Assembly: GCF_021729155.1 (NCBI RefSeq)
Contig: NZ_JAJQYA010000009.1
Span: 96,620-160,619 of the forward strand
From: Membranihabitans marinus
GTDB taxonomy: Bacteria; Bacteroidota; Bacteroidia; Chitinophagales; Saprospiraceae
Length of the DNA stretch: 64,000 nt
Reading direction: 5' to 3'
Part shown: positions 46,412-56,800 of the stretch, piece by piece
How the letters are laid out: each line of letters opens with the position of its first letter
Numbering within the stretch: position 1 is the stretch's first letter
Translations under genes and position numbers: made by a program
The notes under the pieces: model-generated
Told to the model about the DNA's origin: nothing
The model's input: only the letters and a program-made list of their open reading frames with translations
Database searches by the model: none

Positions 46412-47812
46412 CTATTTCAATGAAGCCTCAATATTTGATCTCCATTCCCCATAAGCCTTTTCCAATTTCTGAACCATCTCAGGGTAAATACTTAATAAAT
46501 TTTCCTTCTCTCCTATATCCGTAGATAGATTAAAGAGATAAGATTGATTATCGCTAAAAACAAATTTCCATTCTTTATCGCGAACCGCATAATCAGCTCC
46601 CTTTTTCCAAAAAACCATTCTATCCTCCAGACCTTTGTCACTGACTAAGGCAGGCCCTATATCAATTCCATCCACCATCTTATTGGATGAAATATTGGCA
46701 ACTTTCATAAAGGTAGGAAACAAATCCATGGTCATCGTCGTGGCTTCTGACCGCGTATTCGCATTTATCATCTTCGGCCAATGCGCAATAAAAGGAACGC
46801 GATGACCGCCTTCAAATACTTCTGTTTTTTGTCCCCGCAATGGACCGTTGTCAGATATGTTTTCGAAGCTATGACTGCCTTGATTATAATCATAATATCC
46901 ACCATTGTCAGAGGTAAGGATCACTAGGGTTTCTTCATCCAAGCCCAGTGCTTTTAATTTCTTCATCACTTCGCCTACACTTTCATCGACGGCTTGAACC
47001 ATGGCCTCAACATGCGGCCGTACATTGGACTCATCTGGTATTATTCCCCATTTATCCATTTCGTAATTATGGCTTGGTTTTCGATGCATCGGATCATCTG
47101 GACCCTGCCATGGAAAATGAATAGCGATATGAGAAATAAAAAGAAAAAAAGGTTGATCTCGATAAGTCTCTATAAAATCTACTGAATATCTCGTAATCAA
47201 TTCCGTACTATAGCCATTCTCCATGGCCAAAGTATCATTGTGCCACCAATCTTCCATCCCCCAACGATTGATTTGGCTGTGGTGATCTCCGTCTCCTGAA
47301 AGTAGTCCTCTAAACTCATCAAATCCGTAATTATTGGGCAAATAAGGAGATTCTACTCCCAGATGCCATTTGCCAAATAATGCCGTACGATATCCCGCTT
47401 TTTGCAAAAGGGAAGGGAAGGTAATCTCGTCCACTGGAAACCCTTCGTCTTTTTTACTCGCATTGAGTGCCCCTTCAAATCTTTGGCCAAATCGATACTG
47501 ATACATTCCTGTTAAGAAGGCCGCACGTGTAGGTGAACACATCGGACCGTTGGAATGAAAATCGGTAAACAATCGCCCCTTCTTGGCCAGAGCATCCATA
47601 TGAGGAGTAAAATCTATGGTAGAATTATAAGCACCGATATCACCATAGCCCAAATCATCGACCATTATAACAATAATATTTGGATGATTCTTTCTGTCAA
47701 TTAAATTTGAGTGAGACTCATTTTGCCCATAAACAGACCCTAAGCCGATCCCATAAATAAAAAGGCAAAACAAACAAAAGATGATTTTAAATACACGACG
47801 CCTATCCACCAT
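46412..47812 (-). CDS. Sulfatase (S1 family)
   Basis: 466 aa, exported (signal about 8-30). Metal-binding start IIVIMVDDLGYGDIG, the formylglycine motif CSPTRAAFLTG with Cys92 (CxPxR), then GKWHLG and a second metal site ILTSDNGGYYD. All core residues are present. The Cys form needs a formylglycine-generating enzyme, not seen here. It removes sulfate esters from a glycan or lipid in the periplasm. Begins its own unit after a terminator and is followed by the sialidase-like gene. Confidence 0.95.
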   Translation of the reverse strand: MVDRRRVFKIIFCLFCLFIYGIGLGSVYGQNESHSNLIDRKNHPNIIVIMVDDLGYGDIGAYNSTIDFTPHMDALAKKGRLFTDFHSNGPMCSPTRAAFLTGMYQYRFGQRFEGALNASKKDEGFPVDEITFPSLLQKAGYRTALFGKWHLGVESPYLPNNYGFDEFRGLLSGDGDHHSQINRWGMEDWWHNDTLAMENGYSTELITRYSVDFIETYRDQPFFLFISHIAIHFPWQGPDDPMHRKPSHNYEMDKWGIIPDESNVRPHVEAMVQAVDESVGEVMKKLKALGLDEETLVILTSDNGGYYDYNQGSHSFENISDNGPLRGQKTEVFEGGHRVPFIAHWPKMINANTRSEATTMTMDLFPTFMKVANISSNKMVDGIDIGPALVSDKGLEDRMVFWKKGADYAVRDKEWKFVFSDNQSYLFNLSTDIGEKENLLSIYPEMVQKLEKAYGEWRSNIEASLK

Positions 47813-48170
47813 AATCTTGGTATGAAACGACTATTTTACAACAAAAAATTGATGTTTTAACCGGAAGTATATGTATTAAAATGGATTTCTAAGTATAGTA
47901 CAAGTAAAAGCCAAAATTAAATAGATCCCTCTTTGAAATAGCTAAAAAATCAAATTGGAATAATTGAAGTTGCACTTCCCAAAACCGAATAATTTCCCGA
48001 TCCATTCTTGAATACGTTTTACATAAAAACATAGACAATATCATCTACTTCCGGGATTTCATCTTATTTAAAGGCATCTTCATTATTTAATAATGAATAG
48101 TTTCCAATATTATACGTAAACCTTATTTGACCTATACCGACTGAATAGAATAAGGGGAGAACCTATGGGT
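47813..48170. other. Intergenic, no gene seen
   Basis: 358 bp upstream of the sulfatase on the - strand; probably holds its promoter. No ORF or repeat of note. Confidence 0.4.
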
Positions 48171-48206
48171 AAAAAGGGCAGGAAAAATTCATTTCCTGCC
48201 CTTTTT
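48171..48206 (-). terminator. Intrinsic terminator after the esterase gene
   Basis: 15-bp perfect stem (48171-48185 with 48192-48206, core gggcagg/cctgccc), loop aattca, T-run on both strands. 71 bp past the esterase stop. Confidence 0.92.
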
Positions 48207-48276
48207 CTATTGTATTATATTGGTTAAAATAATTCTACACCTAATACTTTAGAAGAATAATTCCCCTGCCGAATGA

Positions 48277-50364
48277 CTATTCAAATTCAGGATTGGCATC
48301 CCAAACATCATCCATTATCAGATTTTTTTCCTCTAATAGCTTATAGCAATCAGGTAAATCAAAATGGGCTAGTACATCAAATGGCATACAAGACAGAGGC
48401 CATTTATAAAATTTAGACTCTGCTATTTCGGAGAAACTTTTCAATGGGTTTTTAAGTTGGACCTCCCTGACATTTTCATCTATTAAACTGGCAAGAGTCG
48501 CTGGCAAAGAACCAAATCCTTTTCCTATTATCTTAAATTCAGAATAACCCACAGACTTCAACCAATCCAAAACACAGAGTAGGTCATAAGTTCTTCTACC
48601 CAAGAGTGGTGATCCAAGCAAATTGGCCATCATCGCATAAAAATACTCCGATCGAAAAGCTATGCTATAATTTATCCTAGTATTAGGTGCCGTTTGACCG
48701 AAGCCTCGCAAGTCACAAGTATAATAATCGTAATCCGTATGACTCACGACCGTATTTCTCACGTATTCGTCATTGACCAAATCCTCATCCATGGACTCAT
48801 GTGACACATAAATCACGGCTTTGCGTTGATTGACCGTTGGTCGTGAATATATTAATTCATCCATTAATTTGTATACGGCCACCTCAGCACCAGGCTCAGT
48901 CTCTACCATATAATCACTGACAAAGGTTTTGGGAAAAGACGGTTCCTTTCGACCTCTAAATATTTTATAATCAAATATTTTAGTAGAATAAGGGATATTC
49001 AATACCGACTTGACTGTAGTCTGCAATTGACTTAAATTTCCAGGGTTTCTGGTCTGCTTTAATTGTAGGGATTGCTCACGCACAAAATCTCCAACAACTT
49101 TAGATTCCTCATGACTCAACTGACCATTAGGCGTACACCACAAATCTTCATCCTTTTCCAATTCGATCTCCGGTTCTAAAGAATCATCTGAAATCTTCGT
49201 GATGCTGTTAAAAAATCCATACATCGCTTCTCTTCCCGATTGGTGATAGCCGTGATAGCCATCACCTACAAACAATTGAATATTATCTTCGGCACCGAGC
49301 AACTTGTAAAAATGTCTCAGTTTATGATAGACTTCTTCAGTTCCTCTAACATCGAAAAAGTCCTTTTCTTGACTAATCAATATGACTGGTTTAGGCGCCA
49401 TCGCAGCAATAAAATCGAAATGATCGAGTCCATTTTCCAAAACAAAAGGCACATATTGTTCAGCATCTTGCACTTCTTGATTCTCAAAATTTCTGCGAAT
49501 GGTATTGACAAAACAACTTGGTGCAGCCATGGTGAGTCGGGGTTCGACACCACACAACCAAGTAGTTTGTGTTCCTCCTCCGGAGTTTCCTGTTACACCT
49601 ATATGATTTTGATCTACTTCTTTTCGAGTAAACAAGTAGTCGATACCGCGAACACAGTCCCATGCAAACCATCCTGCAATAGATTCACCGACCAAGTTCA
49701 ATGGATTCCCGACATAGATGTGTTCCGTTACTCCCCATTTCACCTCGCTTTTCCGATCATCCGTCGGAAATTGCAAACGCTCGCCTTGGCTAATCGGGTC
49801 GATTAACAATACCACATAGCCTTTGAGTGCCAGACTTTGAGCAAAATGTTGATATACACTGGTTTTAGCTTCTCTGGTATGACCACAAGTCCCCAATACC
49901 GCAGGTCGTGGTTTACGTCCTCCTTTGGGTAGGTAAAGATTGGCCGTTACCACATAGCCAGGTCGACTTTCATAGGTTACCAATTCGATCCGATATCCTT
50001 TTCGATCAAGTTTACCAACGACCTTGGCATTTAAAGGATTTTTCTCGGGAAAAGGACCGATACAATCCAAGATTTTGCGCTTAATAGAATCCTGGTATTC
50101 CAACGCCTCTTGGTAAGAGTTGAGTCCCATGATCTTTTGGGTATGCAATGCATCCTTTTCTCGAATTTTATCCTGATAATAGCTGTGCAGGCTACTGGGA
50201 AATCGATTGACTGGCTGGGTCAATTTCAATTCCCCTTTGTTTTCAATATTCTCAGGCCCTTTAGCTCCCGTATTTTCACCTTTTAAAGTTGTGACGCCTG
50301 CGGTGTATAATCCCACGCCAGAAAGGCCTGACAACTTTAAAAAATTCCTTCTGTTTTCAATCAT
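48277..50364 (-). CDS. Tat-exported double alpha/beta-hydrolase (acetyl-xylan-esterase-like)
   Basis: 695 aa. Tat-type signal ENRRNFLKLSGLSG. First hydrolase domain (about 75-400): GPFPEKNPLNAK, IDPISQGERLQF, nucleophile Ser in GVTGNSGGGTQTTW, acid in SQEKDFFDVRG, His in GDGYHGYHQSGRE. The second domain (about 500-690) keeps the fold (DLRGFGQTAPN) but its elbow is GKGFGSLP, with Gly where Ser would be, so it is probably inactive. Whole-length paralogue of the 32280 product, which has Ser there. Likely removes acyl groups from the PUL substrate. Confidence 0.87.
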   Translation of the reverse strand: MIENRRNFLKLSGLSGVGLYTAGVTTLKGENTGAKGPENIENKGELKLTQPVNRFPSSLHSYYQDKIREKDALHTQKIMGLNSYQEALEYQDSIKRKILDCIGPFPEKNPLNAKVVGKLDRKGYRIELVTYESRPGYVVTANLYLPKGGRKPRPAVLGTCGHTREAKTSVYQHFAQSLALKGYVVLLIDPISQGERLQFPTDDRKSEVKWGVTEHIYVGNPLNLVGESIAGWFAWDCVRGIDYLFTRKEVDQNHIGVTGNSGGGTQTTWLCGVEPRLTMAAPSCFVNTIRRNFENQEVQDAEQYVPFVLENGLDHFDFIAAMAPKPVILISQEKDFFDVRGTEEVYHKLRHFYKLLGAEDNIQLFVGDGYHGYHQSGREAMYGFFNSITKISDDSLEPEIELEKDEDLWCTPNGQLSHEESKVVGDFVREQSLQLKQTRNPGNLSQLQTTVKSVLNIPYSTKIFDYKIFRGRKEPSFPKTFVSDYMVETEPGAEVAVYKLMDELIYSRPTVNQRKAVIYVSHESMDEDLVNDEYVRNTVVSHTDYDYYTCDLRGFGQTAPNTRINYSIAFRSEYFYAMMANLLGSPLLGRRTYDLLCVLDWLKSVGYSEFKIIGKGFGSLPATLASLIDENVREVQLKNPLKSFSEIAESKFYKWPLSCMPFDVLAHFDLPDCYKLLEEKNLIMDDVWDANPEFE

Positions 50365-50522
50365 AATAGATGTCCTTGAATTAATAATTTAAATTTTAGT
50401 TAATACATATTATTTTTGTCCAAATTATGCAAGCGCTTCAAATTTACATTTATTTACAATCAATTCACAGTATAAAACAACTCTTTTTATGTCCTTTATA
50501 AATTCATCTAATTTTTAACGGC

Positions 50523-51953
50523 CTATTTTAAGTCATCTAAGAGTTCCAATAAGGCTTCAGTGACTTTAACAGAAGTCATTCTCTCCACACGATTGATCGT
50601 CGGCCATGTTTCATAACCTCCCATATCAATTTCTTCAGGAGTAGGCAAATAGTTTAGACATCCATTGGCTAGTCCAATCGTAAAACAATCCTTGAAAGGA
50701 CTTTTCTGTTTTAATTCTAACCCCATTTGAGAAAATGCTTCAAAAGGCAAGGCTGTTACACCCAAATCCCCTATTCTAAAAGCCTGCAATAGAACCTCTA
50801 TAGAATCGGGCCAGTTGGCTTCCATTGCAAATACACGTTGTGCATACATCTTCTCGTATCTAGAATAATAGGGCTTTTGAAAATCAGGACGGGCTTGAAT
50901 TTTCGCAACATTAGCCATAACTTCAGGAGTTGCCCGGTTTACCTTTAGCCTTATCATCGATTGCCTAGCATCGATAGGCACCCAGGATTGGTATTCCACC
51001 TCTTGTAATGCCTTAAATACTTTAGCTGCCAAATCCTGGGCCACTAGATTCATTTTCACATAGGGAGGATGACCCTCTGCCTCCTTACTAAAATCAAGAT
51101 TATTAATATTTCCCGAAGTTCCATTAGACATAATGCCCACAAATCGAGGAAATAAGACATCCTCTGACATCAAATCATCTAAGTAATCACCGAATAAACT
51201 AAAATAATCAGCCGAAATTTCATCTTTCGGAACACCCCCAACATAATGCAAGGAATAATTAGCCAATACAGAGATCGGACGTCCTGATAAAGCTTTAACG
51301 GAAATAAAGGATAGTTCAGGATCCACAACACCTGCGGGTTTCAATGATTGAGGATTCAAAAAACCAGGATTCATTTTGACAATATCTTTTGTGCCATAAG
51401 GGCTGTAGACTGAATCTTTCATAATCCAACGTCTCACAAAAACATAATCGTCCACTTCAATACCTCCCCAAGCGATCATAGCAGGCTCTTTATTGTTATT
51501 AGCTATAATAATGGCATCCGCTATTTTCCTTGCCAAAAATTGACTATACTGATTTAGATGTGCGTCATCTGGCAAATATTCATCGCCCATCGCACCTGGG
51601 CCAGAATGAGTATGAGTAGCTGAAACCAAAATATTTTCTCTATCAAAATCTATTTCTGCAACTACAAAATCCTTAGCCACCTCAATAATACGCTTATTGA
51701 TTTCTACCACATCAACTACAACTAATGCTATTTTTGAAACACCATCATCTAATACCAAACACTTGGCATTTAGCGGATCATGTATATGTTTAGCCGAAGG
51801 CTGAACCCAATTACCATATATTTTAGTCCCAATAGGTGGAGTGATGTCAATTTTTGATGCCCCTGCTTGGAATACACCATTTAGGCCGAAGCCCTGTATT
51901 GACAACCCAACAATGAAGAAAAAAAACTGACCAAGAATTTTCAATATATCCAT
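50523..51953 (-). CDS. Neutral/alkaline ceramidase-like secreted hydrolase
   Basis: 476 aa with signal peptide (FFFFIVGLSIQG). Neutral/alkaline non-lysosomal ceramidase N-terminal domain: GASKIDITPPIG start, Zn-ligand region SATHTHSGPGAMGDEYL, ANYSLHYVGG and MSNGTSGNINNLD at the place of the catalytic-Ser loop. At 476 aa the C-terminal Ig-like domain of true ceramidases is lacking. Many such proteins in Bacteroidota PULs have no proven substrate, so amidase activity on lipids is only one option. Follows susD after a strong terminator. Confidence 0.83.
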   Translation of the reverse strand: MDILKILGQFFFFIVGLSIQGFGLNGVFQAGASKIDITPPIGTKIYGNWVQPSAKHIHDPLNAKCLVLDDGVSKIALVVVDVVEINKRIIEVAKDFVVAEIDFDRENILVSATHTHSGPGAMGDEYLPDDAHLNQYSQFLARKIADAIIIANNNKEPAMIAWGGIEVDDYVFVRRWIMKDSVYSPYGTKDIVKMNPGFLNPQSLKPAGVVDPELSFISVKALSGRPISVLANYSLHYVGGVPKDEISADYFSLFGDYLDDLMSEDVLFPRFVGIMSNGTSGNINNLDFSKEAEGHPPYVKMNLVAQDLAAKVFKALQEVEYQSWVPIDARQSMIRLKVNRATPEVMANVAKIQARPDFQKPYYSRYEKMYAQRVFAMEANWPDSIEVLLQAFRIGDLGVTALPFEAFSQMGLELKQKSPFKDCFTIGLANGCLNYLPTPEEIDMGGYETWPTINRVERMTSVKVTEALLELLDDLK

Positions 51954-51995
51954 TTAAGATTAATTATTTCATTTTAATAAAAACCGAATTCTATA

Positions 51996-52038
51996 TAAAA
52001 AAAATGTCTGAATACAGATTTTATATTGTATTCAGACA
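51996..52038 (-). terminator. Intrinsic terminator between susD and the ceramidase-like gene
   Basis: 12-bp perfect stem tgtctgaataca/tgtattcagaca (52005-52016 with 52027-52038), 10-nt loop, followed on the - strand by eight T. It lies 56 bp beyond the susD stop, so the hydrolase genes downstream are expected to be read less, or from their own promoter. Confidence 0.9.
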
Positions 52039-52093
52039 CTTTTACATTTTAATACTTTTAAAATAACATTATTGTAATTTCAATCTAGAGTAA

Positions 52094-53797
52094 TTACCAC
52101 CCTGGGTTCTGAACTAAATTTTTATTCAATGTTAACTCCGTAGTAGGAATAGGACTCAAATAATCTTGATTCTCTCTAAATTGATAGCCGTTGGGGATAG
52201 CCGTTTGAAAGAAATCAATCAATCCATTTTCATCCAACTTTACCTTAGTTGTATAATCCGGAAAATCTTCCTCAGAAAAAGGATAACCTTTCGGCCTTTT
52301 GTTTTTAAATAAGGCATGAGCTGCCCAACGCATATAGTCCATACTGCGCAAGCCTTCTAATGCCAATTCTACCCTCCTTTCGCGTCTTATTTCATAAAGG
52401 GCATCGGATATAGGATAACCGTAGTCTAATAGGTTAGGATCTGCACTTTGTGGCTGAACGGTAAACTCTGGCATACCTATTCTAGCACGTAATTGATTTA
52501 ATTCAGTGTAAGCAATCTGACCATTTAACTCATTCAAGGCTTCAGCATAATTTAATAATACTTCACCATATCTAAATAAGATATAGCCGGTTTCACTATA
52601 TCTTCCCCCTAAACCTGCTCCTGGAGAATGGGGATTTGAACCTTTCTTCAATTGAAACCCTGTTGTATTTAAGCTCAATCCAGATCCTGTAATTTGGGGT
52701 TTATCAAAATTTAGATTATCCTTAGCGATCCAAAGATCCCCTGGCGCCCATACACTCGCATGTAATCGTGGATCAATATCAACGGCTATTTTCGAAAGGA
52801 AGGCATTCCCTTTAGTTGTATTCGCCACTTCCAAATAGTCATATGGATGCCCCTCTTTATCGAGATATGAAGTCACTAGACTCCAAGTTACACCGACTTC
52901 ATTGGGATTATTAATCGTCGCGTATTGCATATCATTCCCCACTCCATCTGCCAAACTAAAGCTTCGACAAAACAAAATTTCATCTACACTATTCATATCA
53001 TCAAGACCAAACATTTCGTAATAATCATTATGTAATCCCACTTGGTAATCCCCATTATTAATGAGTTCTTCTGCTGCATCGACACAAGCTTGAAAATATT
53101 TATTGGGATCGGCACTAGGTGTTCCAAAAATGGTATTAGCATGATATTTTTGCCAAGTACCTTCATACAAAGCAATTCTCGTTTTAAAGGCTAGGGCCAT
53201 TTCTTTATTAATTCTATTATTTCCTACTTCTGATTTGAATTTCAATATGTCAACTGCCTGATCCAAATCTGCCAATATATGATCCACAATTACCGTTCGT
53301 GGTTCTCTTGGCTTTGTAAGCAGCTCAGTATCGTTGGGCGACAATTCACTGTCATACCATGCAACGTCACCATACTTCTTAACCAATTCAAAATAATACC
53401 TCGCTCTAAAGAAATGAGCTTCTCCAACAATTGATTTATAGACCTCATAATCGTCTTCGCATCTTTCATAGTTATCAAAAAATAAATTAACGGCACGGAT
53501 TCTTGTCCAATCTGACCGCCAAGTACCGCCCACCGATCCTCGTTCCCCATTCAATATTGAATTAGGAGTCCCTACAATAGCATTGTCAGCATCTCTGATA
53601 TTATAACCATTTCCATTTTGATAATCTAAATGGGTTGGAAAATCCTCGTAAAATTGAACGATATAGTTTTCCAAATCCTGGGAAGAACGCCAATAGGACT
53701 CCTCACTGGTAGCATCCAATGGTGGTCGGTCCAGAAATGAATCTGAACATGAAGTAACAATAGAAAGAAATATAAAATATATAAATAGCTTTTTCAT
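52094..53797 (-). CDS. susD: RagB/SusD family nutrient-uptake lipoprotein
   Basis: 567 aa. Lipoprotein signal (IFLSIVTSC, Cys17) and the SusD start SDSFLDRPPLDATSEESYW. TPR-like helices with AHFFRARYYFELVKKYGDV; C-terminal LFRYGEVLLNYAEALNELNG and IRRERRVELALEGLRSMDYMRW are family hallmarks. It is the outer-surface lid that binds glycans over the SusC pore. 27 bp downstream of susC. Confidence 0.95.
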   Translation of the reverse strand: MKKLFIYFIFLSIVTSCSDSFLDRPPLDATSEESYWRSSQDLENYIVQFYEDFPTHLDYQNGNGYNIRDADNAIVGTPNSILNGERGSVGGTWRSDWTRIRAVNLFFDNYERCEDDYEVYKSIVGEAHFFRARYYFELVKKYGDVAWYDSELSPNDTELLTKPREPRTVIVDHILADLDQAVDILKFKSEVGNNRINKEMALAFKTRIALYEGTWQKYHANTIFGTPSADPNKYFQACVDAAEELINNGDYQVGLHNDYYEMFGLDDMNSVDEILFCRSFSLADGVGNDMQYATINNPNEVGVTWSLVTSYLDKEGHPYDYLEVANTTKGNAFLSKIAVDIDPRLHASVWAPGDLWIAKDNLNFDKPQITGSGLSLNTTGFQLKKGSNPHSPGAGLGGRYSETGYILFRYGEVLLNYAEALNELNGQIAYTELNQLRARIGMPEFTVQPQSADPNLLDYGYPISDALYEIRRERRVELALEGLRSMDYMRWAAHALFKNKRPKGYPFSEEDFPDYTTKVKLDENGLIDFFQTAIPNGYQFRENQDYLSPIPTTELTLNKNLVQNPGW

Positions 53798-53824
53798 GAT
53801 TTATCTTTTAGTTTAATAGATCAA

Positions 53825-56800
53825 TTACAGTGTAATCGTCAAGCCCATAGAAAATACTCTATCAGCTCCATAGGTTTGACCGGCTCCACCGGCATACCCA
53901 ACCAAAGCGACAGGGTCAATTCCCTTAATCAAATCAGTAAATGTGGCCAAATTTTCACCCGACACATACACTCTCACTTTGGAAATATTATATTTCTGCA
54001 GAAGTGAGGCCGGAAGATTGTAACCAATCTGCATATTCTGAATTCGCAAATAAGATGCATCTGCTAAATACCTAGTAGCTGGTTTTCGATTTTTATCATT
54101 ATGGCCATTGACTATATAGGTACGTGGCCAGAATGCATCTAGATTGATATTGGCATCTCCTTCATACAATCCAGTATACTTATCCCCTGGTCGATCTCTA
54201 TAATAGTCTAAATGATCTGGCGTAATCGTTGTAAAAGGCAACCAATCCAAGCCCCAATATCTAATATTATTCCCACCTTCAGGGAAGAAAAAGTCTCGTT
54301 TCCCAGTACCTTTCATAAGTATAGAAAAATCAAATCCCTTATAATTCATACCAGCGGTGATCCCATATTGATATCGAGGTGTTTCACTACCGATAATTTT
54401 TTGATCACCTGGATCATCTAAAGTATTGGCACCTTTATTAACGGCTCCATCTCCATTGGTATCAAGATACTTAAGGTCACCAGGATACCAATTATTAAAG
54501 ATATATCCCATATCAACTTTTTCTAAATACGAATCGACATCAGCTTGATCTCTAAACAACTCATTTGCGGTATATCCCCAAATTTCTCCAACTTCTTTTC
54601 CAGGATACCATGTTGTAATTAAATTGTTAGGATTTAAATATTCTGTAACAATGGTTTTAACATCGTAGATATTTACTCCTACAAACCATGACAAATCCTT
54701 GCCTTGAACCACTTGATTCCACTTCAAAGAAAGCTCCCATCCTCTAGATCTCAAATTCGCATTATTTGAACGAGGTACACTTGCTCCCAAAACGTTGGGC
54801 GCAGGCTCGGATGGGCCAATCATATTTTCTGTATTGCGCTCAAACAAATCAAAATCCGTCTGTAATCTATGATCAAAGAAACTGGCATTGATCCCAATAT
54901 TTTTGGTCGTAGCCGTTTCCCATGTCAATGAAGGGCTAACAATACTAGGAGTTCCAGTAAATCCTATTTTCCGAGTCCCTCCATAGCTAAACAACCAATC
55001 CAATTTATCGGCTTGGTATGGGATCAATGCTATATCTTGATAAGGTGATACTTGTTGATTACCCAATTGTCCCCATGATGCTCTTAATTTAAATGCATTG
55101 ACATGTTTTTGAATAGGCGTCCAAAAAGCCTCTTTATCCAAGTTCCAACCTACAGAAAAGGACGGGAAAAACCCCCACCTTTTACCTTCTTTAAACCTTG
55201 AAGTTCCATCGTATCTCGCATTGGCTTCCACTAAGTATTTTTCTTGAAAATTATAGGTTAATCTAGTAAAATATCCTTGAGTCGAAGAATGAGTTATGGC
55301 CTCCTTAGCAACTACATCCCCAATAGCAGTATTCAACGAAGGCACATCCAAATTGGTCAAATGACTCCTAGCAGAATTAAGGTTGTGATAATTGTTTAAT
55401 TCATATTGCATACCGACCAATGCATATATATTATGATTGCTATTAATATTCCAGTCATAGGACGTATAAACATTCGATGCCCAATAGGCATTATTCGTCA
55501 ATGTTTGAGTGATCTTAGTAAACTGAGGTGGCGTAAGCACAACACTCTTATCAACCTGATGAATGCGTGATGACAAAATGCGATCTGAAAACTCATTCAC
55601 TCTCGAAGAATATGAAAAATCCGCATTGATCCGCCAATTTTTCAAGGGGCGTATTTCAGTAGCAATTGTTTGCCAGTTTTCGGTAGTTGTTTTCTTATCC
55701 GAACCTCTATCTAGGATTCCAGGAATATTAGATCCTTGCGCATAATTACCATTACCATCGTATTTCGCTTCACTTGGAAATGTTCTTGCAATTTGTCTAA
55801 ACTGAAGAGAGTAACCATTGGTTGCACCCGCATTAAAAGCTTCTCTTGGAGATTTGATAAAACGAGTGTTATAACTCACATCCCACCAATCAGTAAGTTT
55901 GGTGTTAATTTTGGCCATAATATTATATCTTCTATAATAATCAACGCCATAATTCATAATACCTTCTTGATCTAAGATTCCGGCAGACAAATAGTAGGAC
56001 GTCTTTTCGGATCCGCCTTTAATCGATATATTATGTTGTTGATTGATACTTGATCCATAGTGCTCATCATACCAATCATAATTCCCATAAGCTTGATCAT
56101 AACCAGACCAAGTACCATTAGCCAATGGATAGGTTTCAAAATTGGTCGCATCTGGTGTTGTAAATTGTCGTAAATAATCGACATCATTATTTTGAAATGC
56201 AATCATTCTGTCGATAATATCATCCGTAAATGATCTGCCACCAGTTGAGTTTTCACCCGCTTCATTTACAATACGTGCATGGGTATATGAATCCAACATT
56301 TCAGGCAAACGAGAGGCCGTGTTCAAAAACACATTCCCCGAGTAGGTTACACTTATTTTTTCATTTTTCTTTCCACTCTTAGTTGTTATCAAAATCACAC
56401 CATAGGGAGCTCGAGCTCCATAAATAGCAGAAGCAGCCGCATCTTTAAGTACTGAAATTGATTCAATATCCTCAGGATTTATCAAATCCATGTTACCGGG
56501 GACACCATCAATTAATATAAAAGGACTGCCACCATTTAAGGATCCCATCCCTCTGATATTAATATCCAATGAAGCTCCTGGTTCAAATCCATTGATGCCA
56601 GGACTAAAGTTTAAACCCGGAGATTGACCTTGTAAAATTTGAGAAACAGTATTAGCTTGTCTATCTTGTATTTGTTCGTTACTAATAACATCTACTGCAC
56701 CAGTCAAATTAACCCTCTTCTGTGTACCATACCCCACAACTACTAATTCATCTAATGTCTGGGCATCTTCCAACATGGTTACATTTAGAACTGTTTTTCC

